From Caenorhabditis elegans (taxonomy: Eukaryota; Nematoda; Chromadorea; Rhabditida; Rhabditidae): a DNA stretch of 64,000 nucleotides. The position numbers and the translations under genes were made by a program. Of this stretch, positions 27,508-38,196 are shown piece by piece (the stretch's first letter is position 1; each line of letters opens with the position of its first letter). The notes under the pieces were generated by a model that had not been told where the DNA came from, searched no databases, and was given only the letters and a program-made list of their open reading frames with translations. The DNA is taken from the NCBI RefSeq assembly GCF_000002985.6, contig NC_003279.8, positions 5,394,001 to 5,458,000 on the forward strand, written 5' to 3'.

Positions 27508-30500
27508 TTATTCTCCGAGTAGATGCTTCTTGTTGATTGGACGAATAGCTCTTCCAGCCTGAAAATATAAATATTATAAATAGAGAAATTTTATTCAAAA
27601 TTTGTGTCTAGTAACTCATGAGGGGAAAAATGTGAAAATAGTTGGAGAAAAGAAGTAAGAGAAGGAGAAGAAGAGCATTTCACAGCTGAGTGAGGAAAAG
27701 CTGTCCCTAGAAGCAACACACACATCATCGATTTTCTTTCGAGCTTCAACAATGTTTTGAAACATTTCAAGTTCTTATCAATGTAATAGGAACGTGTGAA
27801 AACCCAGCAGAATGTACGGCGCCGAACGATGATTTTGAATTACTTTCAGTCAACAACTCGATTAGTTTTAGTGACTCGTCATGGTGTAAACATATATTTG
27901 ATGTTTTTATTTCTTTCTAAATAGATTCTAACAATTTTCAATTGCAAGTTTTGTTGGTTGATTTCAAATAATTCCAATATTTATGATTACTGTAATGGTT
28001 TTTTGGAAGAGGAGACAAGATTTGCTGTAACACAGGGATTACTGTAACTAAAACGTCTAGAAAATTGCTCCTCTTCAATGATAATCTTTAGAAGTTTTCT
28101 TGCTATTTTTAAAAGTTATTCAAATTTCCTCGCTAGCTCACTGATCTTCTTCAATTAATACAGGTGTGAGCCAATCCAAATATGTATTCTCTTGTCAATC
28201 ATTTTTCGTCATTCTTTCTCCGATCTATATGAACACCCACCAACCTCTACACAAAAAGATGACCTGCACCCGTTTGGGAGCATTCGGTTTCCTGCGTCTC
28301 ATTCTAACCAACATACACAATCTATAATATGACTCGTTCTCTCATAAACGTGAATAGAGAGAGAGAAGCAGCGCGCGCGCACACATCTAAGGGGAGGGAT
28401 TGTCCGATACGAGAAAAGAGAAAGAGACATAGGAAGAACGTAAGGACAACACAGCGTTCCTCTTCATCTTCTCGTCTTTCTTATTCTGTTACTAGTCATT
28501 AGTTGCCATTCGCATTCTGGTGGTAGAAAGAGCACATCGGAGATATATCTACTTTGTCTCTTCATTTTCTTTTTTTTCCGTAAATATTACACCTAGATTC
28601 AAAAAATCTAGGCAGATAGTACACTAGGATAAAATACATGCACTTGATTTAAATTTTTATGAAGTCAATCCTGTTGTAAATCCTACTCCGTTCGAACTTT
28701 CACTTTCATTCTTTTTTCCTTCCGTTGCCGGTCTAACTTGTCTCTTTGTATATATTATTTTTTTTCAGAAAACTACAACTAAACAATGAACTCCATCGTC
28801 AATGGACTCTACACCTTCATGTCCACAACCGTCGTCCCAGCAGTCACAGAACAGGCAGCGAACCTTGTTGGAGGAGCTTCTGCACTTGCCGAAGGAGCAA
28901 CACAGGCTCTAACACAAATCAGTCAGACTGCTCTCGAGTGGGGATCTGGCTCAGAGGATGCCACGGCTTCTTCTGAAGTCTTCTCATGGGAGCAACAAGG
29001 GGCGGCGGCGGCGTCGTCTGATCTTCAAGAGGATAAAAAGGAGACGACAGAGGATGTTCACCAGGAGGCGATAGGAGCATCGTCACCAAATACATCGATC
29101 GAATGGGAAGTGATCCATGAGAATCCAGACGAGACGGGTCCAATCAGGCACAATCAATTTGAGATGGTGCAAAACAACTACGAGTGGATGAAGAATTCCA
29201 AATGATCTGGGATGAACGAAGAAATCCTATACATGTTCGGGTCTATTTTAATATTACTGTCCAATTTATGTCATGTTTTCGGTAATATTTACCGGTTTTC
29301 ACAATGTTTCACAATAAACTTTCGTACGTGATCAATTCTACAATGTCCTTGGCAATAAAAACTACTTCAGACAAGAAATTTCAAAGACAACAGGGATTTG
29401 AGGTGTTAGAAATCATGGGCAATACTTAATGTAAAAAATCTATTAATAACAGAATATCGAGCTTCTTATCGGTTAATTTCGCAACCTATTACAACTCGAA
29501 CAACATTCGCCAGTTTGCGTGTTCATTTTTGCATATTTTCTTGTTAGAACAGTGTTTGTTTGTTTTTATAGTCTACTTTTTTTTTAACGAAAAAGGGAAA
29601 AGCTTGTGACATCAAAATGAACTCGTCACATGTGCCGTTCGGTTCCTGTCTCCCGTGCCAGTGCATATATATGCACAGATGATAGATGTTCGCTTATATT
29701 TTGTGACATTATACACCTTTCTAAATATTTTAAAATCGAAAAGAGCTGTCTCAAATGTAAAAAGTGGTCCCTATTCCGAAATTATATCAAAATCAGTTTT
29801 GAAAAAATTTATTGTGAACAAAAGTTGCAAGAATTTTTGAATTTTTCTTTCGGCTGAAAATTCGAAATATTGTGCAATTTGATTTTAAAAAAAACCAAAT
29901 AGTTGCATATGATTTTAGGGGAGCATATGCAAGGTTGCACTGAGTCTCATAGGGGTACTGTATTTTTTTATCTCTAATTCTCTAAACACTACTACTACTC
30001 GATTCTCTAATATATACAGTTTCTTCTTTCATTATTTTCGATTTACATTTTTAAATAATATGAAGATTTTAAAAATTGTATTCTTTAAAAACTTATCGAA
30101 ACTTATTTCTAAACCAAATTTAAAAAGACCAACTCTCAAAAACCTATTATATTGATCCATATTCTGGGACTCTATATTGTCTCTTCTCTTCCTCTACTAT
30201 GTTGGAATAATAATCAAATGGTCTCGTTAGCCGCCAGAAAGTTATTGATTACAAAGGTGTATACTGTTACATCAGATCGAGCGTTTTTGTGCACAGTCAC
30301 GCCTATTTGGCAGCCTGCCATACGTTGGGTGTTCAGTCGTCCGTCGTTTTTTTTACCTAGGCTCTATGTTCTTAATTTCTTCTATGTAGTTTGATTTCCA
30401 TATTACCTCGATTTCGTAACTATCCCTTTTTTGGCACAATAGATTATGAAATTGCGTGTTTGTTTCCTCAGCCCTTCTATTCATATTTTCCTTATCTAAA

Positions 30501-33500
30501 ATGACTAAAACTTATTTCATTTTCAGAACCACAAGTTCTCAAAATGTCTTACTTCTCCTATGCAACCTCCATCTGGAATTCCGTATCAGAAATGGTCACA
30601 TCTGCAGCTGAAACCGTCGGAACACTTGTCAACGCGGTTACTGAAGACACTACTCCAGTCGAACTCGTAGAGGTTCCACAACAAGAAGAACCAGCTGTAC
30701 CAGAGAAGCTAGAGACTTTAGAGCCTGCAGAGGTGGAAGCATCTTCCAAGGAACAACTGGACGAGAAGGAAGACTACGATATGCTCGATGATCATGCTTT
30801 GTATGTCATAATGTACGAGTACGCTCGAGGAATCACCACGGAAGAAAACGTTTTCGTTGATTTGGAGGAATCGTTGCCATGTCATTGACTTCGCAAGATC
30901 TTCGTCTAGTTCGGATGATCAAAACTAATTATTTTTAAATTATTCATGTTTTCCCTACTTATAACCACTTCATCTGTTGTTTTATCAACTTTTTTTTTGT
31001 TTGAAACAATTCAGGTCCAACCCATCACACACTCCCAGTCCAATGCCTTTCTTTCCTTGTTTTCACTCGTTTTTTTCCACTGTTCACGGTTCTCTTCTCC
31101 TTCTCTTTGTTTCAACATAATTTTCATGTTCAATAAAACTGTAAAATATAATAAAGCTTACCTCAACAACAACCGCAGGTTTGCACAACTCATCTCGCAT
31201 CTTCTCCATATTCCATTCAAGACCCAACGGTTGTTTTAGCACAGCCTCATAGTCTTCAACTCGGGAGTAGGGGAATGGTAGAGAACGTGGCTGGATCTTT
31301 CCGATACCCTGAAAGCTCATTTTTGCAATTAAAAAATCTAGGAGATATATCAGGTGCTTACATCCTTAGCCGTCATATTTTCAGCAATAATTACTCCGTT
31401 TCTCTCTCCGTCCCTTCTTCTCTTCTCTTTTGCTTTAATCACAAAGTTTTGGCGTCGCTTCTTCTCAGTCATTCCTGGTCCAACCCATGAGCCCCATCCG
31501 GCCAAATTGAGATCTACATCTTTAACTTTTTCCTTTTCTTTCACTCCTTCTTTCATATCTTCAAAATCTCCAATGACGTCATCATCCTTGAAAGCTTCAT
31601 TGATAACTTGAGCGGCTTCTGCAGGAAAAAATCGTTGGAATATAGTTAATAAAAAGAAAAAAAAAGATTAAGCTTACCTTCATCAAACTGATCCATTTTC
31701 TCAACAAAATCCGACGAAACTTGTGTCAAGTCGTTTGTGTTGAGCTCTAGAAATTTGCTCGGATCGATTTCAATTTCCTTTTGTCGTTTTTCAGCGGCAT
31801 GCACTCCAGCTGAATCCACTGCCTTTTCCACTTTTTCATCAAAAGTTTCTGCACGTTTAGCCTCCATCTTCGGATCATAATTCTTATCAACATATGATAC
31901 TTTTCCAATTGTTCCTTTTCTCGCTGACTCCTTCGCTTTTAGTAGCTTCTTTTTCTTCTGCTTTGCCTTTTTCGCATCTTCTTTCTCTTGCCAAGTGTCA
32001 TCGACGTCGAATAGAGGATTTTCACGTGATGCACCAGTATTCGCTGAAATACTTCGAGTTATAGCAGCTTCTTGTCGTTTCTTGGCTCGCATCTGAGCAA
32101 GTGTCACTTTTTGAGCATCGGAGTCTTCGAGGAAAGTATCAACTAGAGCCGTGCCAACTTGTTTTCTGGATTCTTTCTCCGCTTCTTGGGCGGCATCCTG
32201 AAATTTTTTAAAATTAATTTTAAATATAAAATTTTAAAAAATAGAATGTTACTACGTGAAGAATAAATCATCATTTTTCAAAATCCTCTACTTGATAACT
32301 CTTTTATTTTTATTTCTTCGATCTCAAACTACAGTTGTGGATATATCGATAACTATATCACAAATGATGAGCATGGAGTTATTTGGTTTACAGGTATTGT
32401 TTGAAAACTAAAAAATCCAAAAAATATAAAAATTTCAGCCAATTTTTATGATACTTCTGCAACTTGCTCTGTGTTGGACAGTTCCGGCAGCTATTCTGGT
32501 GAACTGCGGGAAGAAGTCGAAAGGAAAGAAAAAATACTCAGATGAAACAGGAACAACTGGAGGAACTACTGGAGGTGATGATGATGACGATGATGAGGAT
32601 GATGAAAAGCGTCGTAAAAAGAAGAAAAACGATGCGATTGCGGCAAAAAAGAAAAAAGCAGCAGCCAAGGAAAAGGGAAAGATTCCTGCCGGAGCTCCAA
32701 AGCCTCCGAAAAATCGTGCTGCAATTGCTGACACCCATGATCCCAACTACCAGACATTGGCCGGATTGAACGATAACGTTTTTGAGCAAAAACAAGGCGG
32801 TGGTGGTGGTGGAGCTGCTCCAAAAGCTCCGGACGGAAAACCAGGAATGGCCGGAACTCATGATCCTAACTATCAAACTCTTGCCGGCTTGAATGATAAT
32901 GTTTTCGATAAGAAAGGTGGTGGTGGAGCAGGACCACAGGCTCCAGCAGCAGGAGGTAAACCTGGAATGGCTGCAACACACGATCCAAACTATCAGACTC
33001 TTGCTGGTTTGAATAACAACGTGTTCGATCAAAAAGGTGGTGTTGGTGGAGGTGGAGGAGGAGGAAATGGTGCACCAGCTCCACCAAAAGCTCCTGCTCA
33101 ACATGGTGCTAAGGCTGCAACTCATGACCCGAACTACCAAACCCTGGCTGGTCTCAATCAAGATGTTTTCGGTGCAGATAAGAAGAAAGCTTATTGAGAA
33201 CTTGAATCCGTCTAATGAATTAGTAGTTTATGTCTCACTTACCTTGATTAACTCATGAATACTCTTCTTTTTATTTTGTGGATCTTCCGTTGAAGTTGGA
33301 GCTTCACCATCAGAATCTTCAGCGGTAGTTGCGACTTTTGCTTTTAATTCTCTTCCCATTCTGAAAAAATATTCCCATTTTAAAATTTTTGTTCCAAAAT
33401 TAATATCTAACCTCAAATGCTCATCGAGCAATTTTTTGACCTCTGGATTTCGGCTAGCATGTTTTTCCAGCATCTGTTTGAATTTCTGATTCTGTCCGCG

Positions 33501-34440
33501 ATGCTTCAAACTTCCTCTTTCCATGATTCGCTGTAAATCCATTTCGGCAAGTTTTTCATGAGCAGCGGATGGATCACGAGCAACCAAATCATCAAACTCT
33601 TTTAAAAGTTGTTTTCGTTTTTCTCTTTTTAGAATTCGATGATATCCTTTCGATTTGATTTTCTTCATATATCGATTCTTGGCCTCTTGGATTCCAACAA
33701 TAGCACGCATTCGTTGCATTTGTGAAAGACGATCTTTTGCCATTTTAATATCTGTAGCCTTCATCAATTCCATCTCCTTTTCGGTCAGTACGGGCTCGGT
33801 TTTCTCGTCCTGAACGAAAATAATTATTAGGAGCAATTTTTCCACTTTTATTAAATTTTAGAACAGTTTAATTTGGAAGCAACAACTTACACCCCACATA
33901 ATTCCATCCGGTTTTGTGAGAGGGAAGATCAATTGATCACTGACGCGGTTGCTTTGAACGAGCTCTGTCCAATTTTGTGTCACTTCTTTTCTGTAAAAAT
34001 ATCTTATTAATTAAATCACAAATCAATAATCTCACTTCAAATCAGTGAACGCAATTTTTCCTTCAATCTCCTTTCGAGCTTCAACATCTTTTAGAGGAAT
34101 TAATGTTTTGCTTTTCAGCTTCTTTTTCGTAGTTGTTTCATCTGCTGTTGCTTCCGATTTTCGCTTCTTTCCTGTTTTTTCTGTCGACTCTAGGCCACCA
34201 ATTCCGAGACTTTGCTTGGCTTTGTTGGTTGAAGGTCTGTAAAATTGCAAAAATCCTAAATTTAAAAAAAAATTTGTTTTTCAAATACCTTGAAACTGTA
34301 AGATGAGATAGAAGAGAAGTTGCGTCGGTTTTTGTTTTTGATGCTTTCTTCAGACGATTTTTCTTTACAGTTCCAGGTGTGTGAATTGATTGCAGAAGCT
34401 TCTGATGAGCAACGTCATCAAGATCCGAGTCATCACTCAT
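27508..34440 (-). CDS. UTP14-family U3 snoRNP / SSU-processome protein
   Basis: Nine exons join in frame to 647 residues: 34440-34289, 34236-34036, 33990-33891, 33809-33412, 33360-33243, 32197-31678, 31618-31362, 31308-31162 and 27558-27508. The protein starts MSDDSDLDDVAHQKLL, is very rich in Lys/Glu and contains the UTP14 signatures IKSKGYHRILKREKRK, GWGSWVGPG, a Lys-rich ENMTAKD segment, LPFPYSRVEDYEAVLKQPLG, WN and the C-terminal AGRAIRPINKKHLLGE. The family is part of the small-subunit processome needed for 18S rRNA maturation in the nucleolus. The final intron (27559-31161) is 3.6 kb, exceptional for this gene, and holds two plus-strand genes; the intron 32198-33242 holds a third. The gene starts about 340 bp after the stop of atp-3, with the atp-3 poly(A) signal about 110 bp before this ATG, fitting a downstream operon gene. 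I recall the locus as F27C1.6. Confidence 0.92.
28786..29205 (+). CDS. Small acidic protein nested in UTP14 intron, 139 aa, unknown
   Basis: A single-exon frame of 139 residues begins 17 bp after a strong TTTTTTTTCAG acceptor, so the mRNA is probably trans-spliced or has an upstream exon. The N-terminal 50 residues form an Ala/Thr/Val-rich amphipathic stretch (AANLVGGASALAEGATQAL). The rest is acidic, Ser-rich and probably disordered, ending QNNYEWMKNSK. There is no signal peptide or recognisable domain. AATAAA lies near 29312, and a second AATAAA sits near 29355. Codon use is clean and biased, suggesting good expression. The gene lies opposite to and inside the last UTP14 intron, and it shares layout (helical N-terminus, acidic tail, acceptor just before ATG) with the next nested gene at 30544. 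I do not recognise a family. Confidence 0.8.
   Translation: MNSIVNGLYTFMSTTVVPAVTEQAANLVGGASALAEGATQALTQISQTALEWGSGSEDATASSEVFSWEQQGAAAASSDLQEDKKETTEDVHQEAIGASSPNTSIEWEVIHENPDETGPIRHNQFEMVQNNYEWMKNSK
29206..30543. other. Spacer between the two nested small genes
   Basis: The 1.3 kb holds poly(A) signals of the upstream small gene and the likely promoter of the next one. Open frames at 29630 and 30152 (75-80 codons) have no coding signature. A CTACTACTACT simple repeat is seen near 29987. Confidence 0.5.
30544..30888 (+). CDS. Small acidic protein nested in UTP14 intron, 114 aa, unknown
   Basis: The 114-residue frame starts 17 bp after a TTTTCAG acceptor. The first 35 residues are hydrophobic/amphipathic (SIWNSVSEMVTSAAETVGTL); residues 36-80 are Glu/Pro/Val-rich (VPQQEEPAVPEKLETLEPAE); the last 35 contain a more ordered-looking YVIMYEYARGITTEEN block. 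There is no signal peptide or known domain. The arrangement resembles the gene at 28786, and both may be diverged paralogues, but sequence identity by eye is weak. The downstream poly(A) signal is near 31133. Function unknown. Confidence 0.78.
   Translation: MSYFSYATSIWNSVSEMVTSAAETVGTLVNAVTEDTTPVELVEVPQQEEPAVPEKLETLEPAEVEASSKEQLDEKEDYDMLDDHALYVIMYEYARGITTEENVFVDLEESLPCH
32364..33197 (+). CDS. Secreted Lys/Gly-rich protein with four THDPNYQTLAGLN repeats, 262 aa
   Basis: Two exons, 32364-32393 and 32439-33197 (45-nt intron), give 262 residues; the short first exon adds MMSMELFGLQ before PIFMILLQLALCWTVPAA, a likely signal peptide. A Lys-rich segment and an acidic run of about 11 Asp/Glu follow, then basic RRKKKKND. 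The C-terminal half has four near-identical units of THDPNYQTLAGLN plus NDNVF/NNNVF/QDVF, separated by Gly-rich and Pro/Ala-rich spacers. I associate the THDPNYQTLAG motif with nematode proteins of unknown role but cannot name a characterised member. The gene lies wholly inside UTP14 intron 32198-33242 on the opposite strand. A start at 32448 without the first exon is also possible. The predicted fate is secretion; function unknown. Confidence 0.82.
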
Positions 34441-34776
34441 TTCTGTTTCTCAAATTTCTATAATTTTATTCTGTTTTCTTTCAAAACATTATTAAGAAGT
34501 AAATGGTAACCGACAGAACGAGGTCAATATAATTGAAATTTTTCACAGATCTATTTATTTATTTGTTGAGAGTACAATAAAGAAACTTAAAATTCTGGAA
34601 CAAACAATTACACTGCTGATGTTATGACCCACTAGAAAATGAAGACAATACATAAAACCGATTACTAAACAACTCTTTAAAACACCATCTTCAATGATTG
34701 GGTATGATGAGGCAGGGAACTGGTTTGAAGCACAGATTGAAAATCGGGATGAGGAACTAAATTTTTTGGGAAAAAT

Positions 34777-35620
34777 TTAGATGGCGGTGGCAAGGGCATC
34801 CTTGTATTTCTTGACACGGGAAGCGATCGACAGATCGACGTACTTGTCTCCGATAGTGACAACAAGTCCTCCAAGAATCGATGGCTTGACGGCATAAGTC
34901 ACCGTGAGCTTTTGTCCAGACTTTCCGATCTTGCTAAGGGCATCAGACAATGCCTTCTGGTTTGATGAGCTCAATTCTTCGGCGGAGGTGACCTGAAAAT
35001 GATTTTTAGTTTTTAAAACGGTACGTACGAGCATCTTCAGGATTAAAATTTAGACTTGAAAATTTCCATTTCTACGTATTGAAAACATTCGCTATTCATA
35101 TTTTATAATTTTACGAAAACAAATTTCAAAAGAAACATTGTTTTTCTTGGCAGTTATAATAAAAGTACCTGAACGAAAAGTTCTCCACGGTGAGCGCGCA
35201 TGATGGATTCGAATGAAGAAACAACTGACTCGAGCTTGTTCAGACGTCCGTTCTCAGCCAAAAGTCCTGAAAGTTACAATTAAATTTGTAATTACACGTT
35301 AACAAAATACCAAGGAAGTTTCCAGTCTCTTTGGTAAGCCCCAATTTAGTTGAGATAGCCTCGATGGCGGTCTTCTTCTTGTTGGCCTTGAGAGTTGGGT
35401 CGAGGACGAACTCTTGGAACTTCTTGTTGTCCTTGTACACGGAGCGAACATTGTTCAGATCTGTGGAAATCTGGTCGAGCTTGTTCTGTTTGTGTCCGGC
35501 TGAGTAAAGAGCGGCGGCGTAACGTCCCTCGACTCCATGAACCTGAATCGGGGTCTTCACCAGCTGAGCCTTAGCGAGAGCAGCGCTCGTGGAGAATCCG
35601 CGTTTCATGAGTTGCGCCAT
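34777..35620 (-). CDS. atp-3: Mitochondrial ATP synthase subunit OSCP
   Basis: Three exons: about 35620-35311, 35268-35169 and about 34993-34777. The protein begins MAQLMKRGFSTSAALAKAQL, a basic/hydroxylated mitochondrial presequence, and has the OSCP landmarks VEGRYAAALYSAG, FVLDPTLKANKK, LGLTKETGNFLGLLAENGRL and the C-terminal GGLVVTIGDKYVDLSIASR. OSCP links the F1 head to the peripheral stalk of the F1Fo ATP synthase. A TTTTGCAG acceptor lies three bases before the ATG (SL1-type leader). The gene is followed at about 340 bp by UTP14 on the same strand, suggesting an operon, and is divergent from the copper transporter at 36167. Codon use is strongly biased, as expected for a highly expressed gene. 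Confidence 0.95.
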
Positions 35621-36166
35621 TACCTGCAAAATTAAGAAATTAGGCAAAATTTAAATTTAATAAATGTATGCAAGCAAACGAATTAATTAAAACAACTTTT
35701 TAAATTTAATTAAGAAAAAAATAATAAAGAGTGGATTTTTACATACTTTTTCGTGAAGAATAGTCAAATATAGGTAAAGAGGCTTGCTTGGGATAAAAAT
35801 TCGCATAAAATAGTACAAAAACTTAACTGAAATTCGATAAAAAAGAACTGAAAGCTAATTTCAAGAGAAAAAGGGCGGTCGTTGGCTGAGTATCACTCTC
35901 TTAACCATAAGCCAAGGTACGCAGCCAAATCACCGGCTGTCAGTTCAGTAGAGCGCATTTGGTGCTGCAATTTTTAGACAATTTTTTTTGTGGAGTTTTC
36001 TTGTTTGCAAACTTTCCATCTCGATAAAATGCATGTTCATGACAGGTTGCGTATAAAAGGTCGCAAAATGTTGAAGCTGCAGTTGAAATTGTTATCTTGT
36101 ATAACTTCTAGTCATATTAAACGCAATTTTTATTGATTTTCATGTTACGTCATATATTTTCAGATC
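35621..36166. promoter_or_regulatory. Divergent promoter region between atp-3 and the CTR gene
   Basis: The 546 bp separates two diverging start codons, each preceded by a 3' splice-type acceptor (TTTTGCAG for atp-3, ATTTTCAG for the CTR gene). It must hold the promoters of both. No TATA-like element is obvious to me. Confidence 0.5.
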
Positions 36167-37155
36167 ATGGGTACACAATTGGCCATCCTAGGATGGTTGG
36201 CTGTGGCTTTGGTGGTTGCTGCTGCAGAAAATAAGGTTTAATTTTAATAGTTGCTTCAAAAATCTAACATTTAGCATTTCAGAGTGCTTACGCACAAGCT
36301 GCAGACAACTTTCTCGATGAGCTCGCTGGAAAAGAAGTAGAAGCGGTTCCTGTGCCCGATGAAAAAGATCAAAATGAACATCATGAACATTCGTCTCATG
36401 GATCACACGCAGGTCATGGTGGACACGAGGGACATATGATGAAAATGTGGTTCCATGGAGGATTTGAAGAAGTTATTCTATTCGATTTTTGGAGGACGGA
36501 TTCACTTTTCGGTAAGATTTTCATTATTCAATTCAAGTTTATTTCTTAACTGTTAGTTAATTTTAACAACTCTTCAGGTATGCTTTTATCGTGTGCTGCT
36601 ATTTTCATTATGGGCGCCACATATGAAGGTGTCAAGTGGTTCCGTGTATTTCTGCAAATGACGCAAACACAAGCTCAGGTTCTTGCCAACAAATCATGCG
36701 TGGAGGTAAGTAATTTTATATTTCTCTATGTTTCATTAAAAAATATCTTATCCGACCTAGTTTGCACTTCAGACAACGCGGTCTTCTGGAGGCACTTGCC
36801 ATCAATCGGTTACCCACTCACAGAGCAACAAGCCTCAATCTGAACCGTTCCTGATATCGGCTTCGGTAGCGAGGACCCCTGCAACTTCGCCATTCTCTCC
36901 TCAACGGCTCATTCAGATGCTCTTGTACATTTTTCAATTGGTGCTCGCCTATTGGCTCATGCTCATTGTGATGACTTACAACACTTATCTAAGTAAGTAC
37001 AAATTTCTAGTTTTAAATCAATAATTCTGTGTATTTTTTCAGCTGCTGCGGTGGTATTAGGAGCAGGATTTGGACATTGGCTGTTTGCAGTTCTCCAACT
37101 CCGAAATTGTGATGGAGAAGTGACGGATTCGTTCCAAACCGATGCGTGTCATTAA
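36167..37155 (+). CDS. CTR-family copper transporter, 252 aa
   Basis: Five exons: 36167-36235, 36283-36511, 36578-36705, 36773-36992 and 37043-37155, 252 residues. The N-terminus has a hydrophobic leader (LGWLAVALVVAAAENK), then a His/Met-rich copper-binding stretch (HGSHAGHGGHEGHMMKMWFH) at about residues 58-83. Three membrane segments follow: about 100-120 (LLSCAAIFIMGATYEG), about 193-213 with the selectivity motif M-x3-M (MLIVM), and about 217-233 with G-x3-G (GAGFG). A Ser/Pro-rich loop joins TM1 and TM2. The tail ends DACH rather than the usual HCH. CTR proteins form trimers moving Cu(I) into cells. Family assignment is strong; I recall the locus as F27C1.2. Confidence 0.93.
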
Positions 37156-38196
37156 TAATTGCGATCTCCAATCTCAATCCTCAAACAAATCACCAAACAT
37201 CATCAATTCATCTTTCCTCTTTATTAGTTGATTTATCTTTTAAAATGTATTTCCTCACTAATCGACCTTAGTTTCTCTCCTGCGGGTCGATGAGCACCTT
37301 AGGATCCCGCCTCTTTTTATCACCAGAATCTCAGTCAGAAGAAGTGTCTAATTCAGAGCAAGCTGTCAATTTTCTGATTTTATTTATTTATTATTGAATT
37401 TCTATTTGCCCTATTGAAGTTGTAAATGATAATGAACATTTGTCCTGTTATTGTTCTATCATAAGATTGAATCTTGTAGCTGATAAGATACTGCACCTCG
37501 TGAGAAGTTATGCAAATAGTCAATCGGAAGTATTAAATAACAACGTGATAAGCCTTACAAAAGATCATCTAAATAGTTTGAAGAAGCGGAATCAGGTCTT
37601 GTCGCGATTGAAAAGCTATATTTGATATTGAAGTTTTGTTATAAAATTTCGAATTTCGAAAAATAAATCGTAATCATTTTTGAAATCTCAAAACGTGCAA
37701 TTTTCATAAATTGTTTTCTTCTTACTTCGAATTTCCATTTATTTTCACTTAGTATTAGAAAACAATTTCGAAAAATTATTATAGGGACGCAGAAAAAACC
37801 AATGTACACACTCCGCCTCCGAAGCATGGGTCTCGTTAGGTATTAGGCGCGCGCCCTATAGGGGCCCTATATATATATATAGGCGGCGAAACTGTAAACT
37901 CAAACGTTTTCTATTTTTTTCGCCGATTTTCAAACATTTTTTCTTTTAAAAGTAAATTTTTTCAGTTGTTTTTGCATCAATTCATGAAGCATAAAAATAA
38001 TAGAACATGTTCTCCTAATACCTAAAGAGACCTAATCTTCAGGGGCGGAGCGTTAGAAATACATTAAAGGCGCGAACTCCCTTACGTCTTTCAGTCGCGT
38101 CGAGACCTGCCATCGTATTTTCAAAAAGAATTATTCAAAAAATGTGATAAACTTCAATTGAATACATAAATATTTATTTTTGAATACGAAAACAGT
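37156..38196. other. Convergent intergenic region with a foldback element
   Basis: This lies between the stop codons of the CTR gene (+) and the collagen (-). It holds the CTR 3' UTR, a 61-codon plus frame at 37440-37625 without support, a palindromic inverted-repeat element at 37809-38053 and a half-copy of the dispersed ACGGTACC-type repeat at about 38064-38116. Confidence 0.55.
37809..38053. mobile_element. Short inverted-repeat (MITE-like) element
   Basis: About 39-bp terminal inverted repeats: 37809-37847 (CACTCCGCCTCCGAAG ... GTTAGGTATTAGG) and 38014-38052 (CCTAATACC ... CAGGGGCGGAGCG), roughly 80 percent matching. The interior includes a self-complementary GGCGCGCGCC and GGGGCCCTATATATATATATAGG block. 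There is no coding capacity. A target duplication is not clear. Confidence 0.6.

Noticed and set aside
32538-33161. 207-codon minus frame within the THDPNYQTLAGLN gene
   Set aside because: Antisense shadow of a repetitive coding sequence; Ser/Thr/Ile low complexity.
32448-33197. Start of the repeat gene at 32448 as sole model
   Set aside because: An in-frame ATG exon at 32364-32393 joined by a 45-nt intron with good splice sites extends the protein; I prefer the longer model but cannot exclude the short one.
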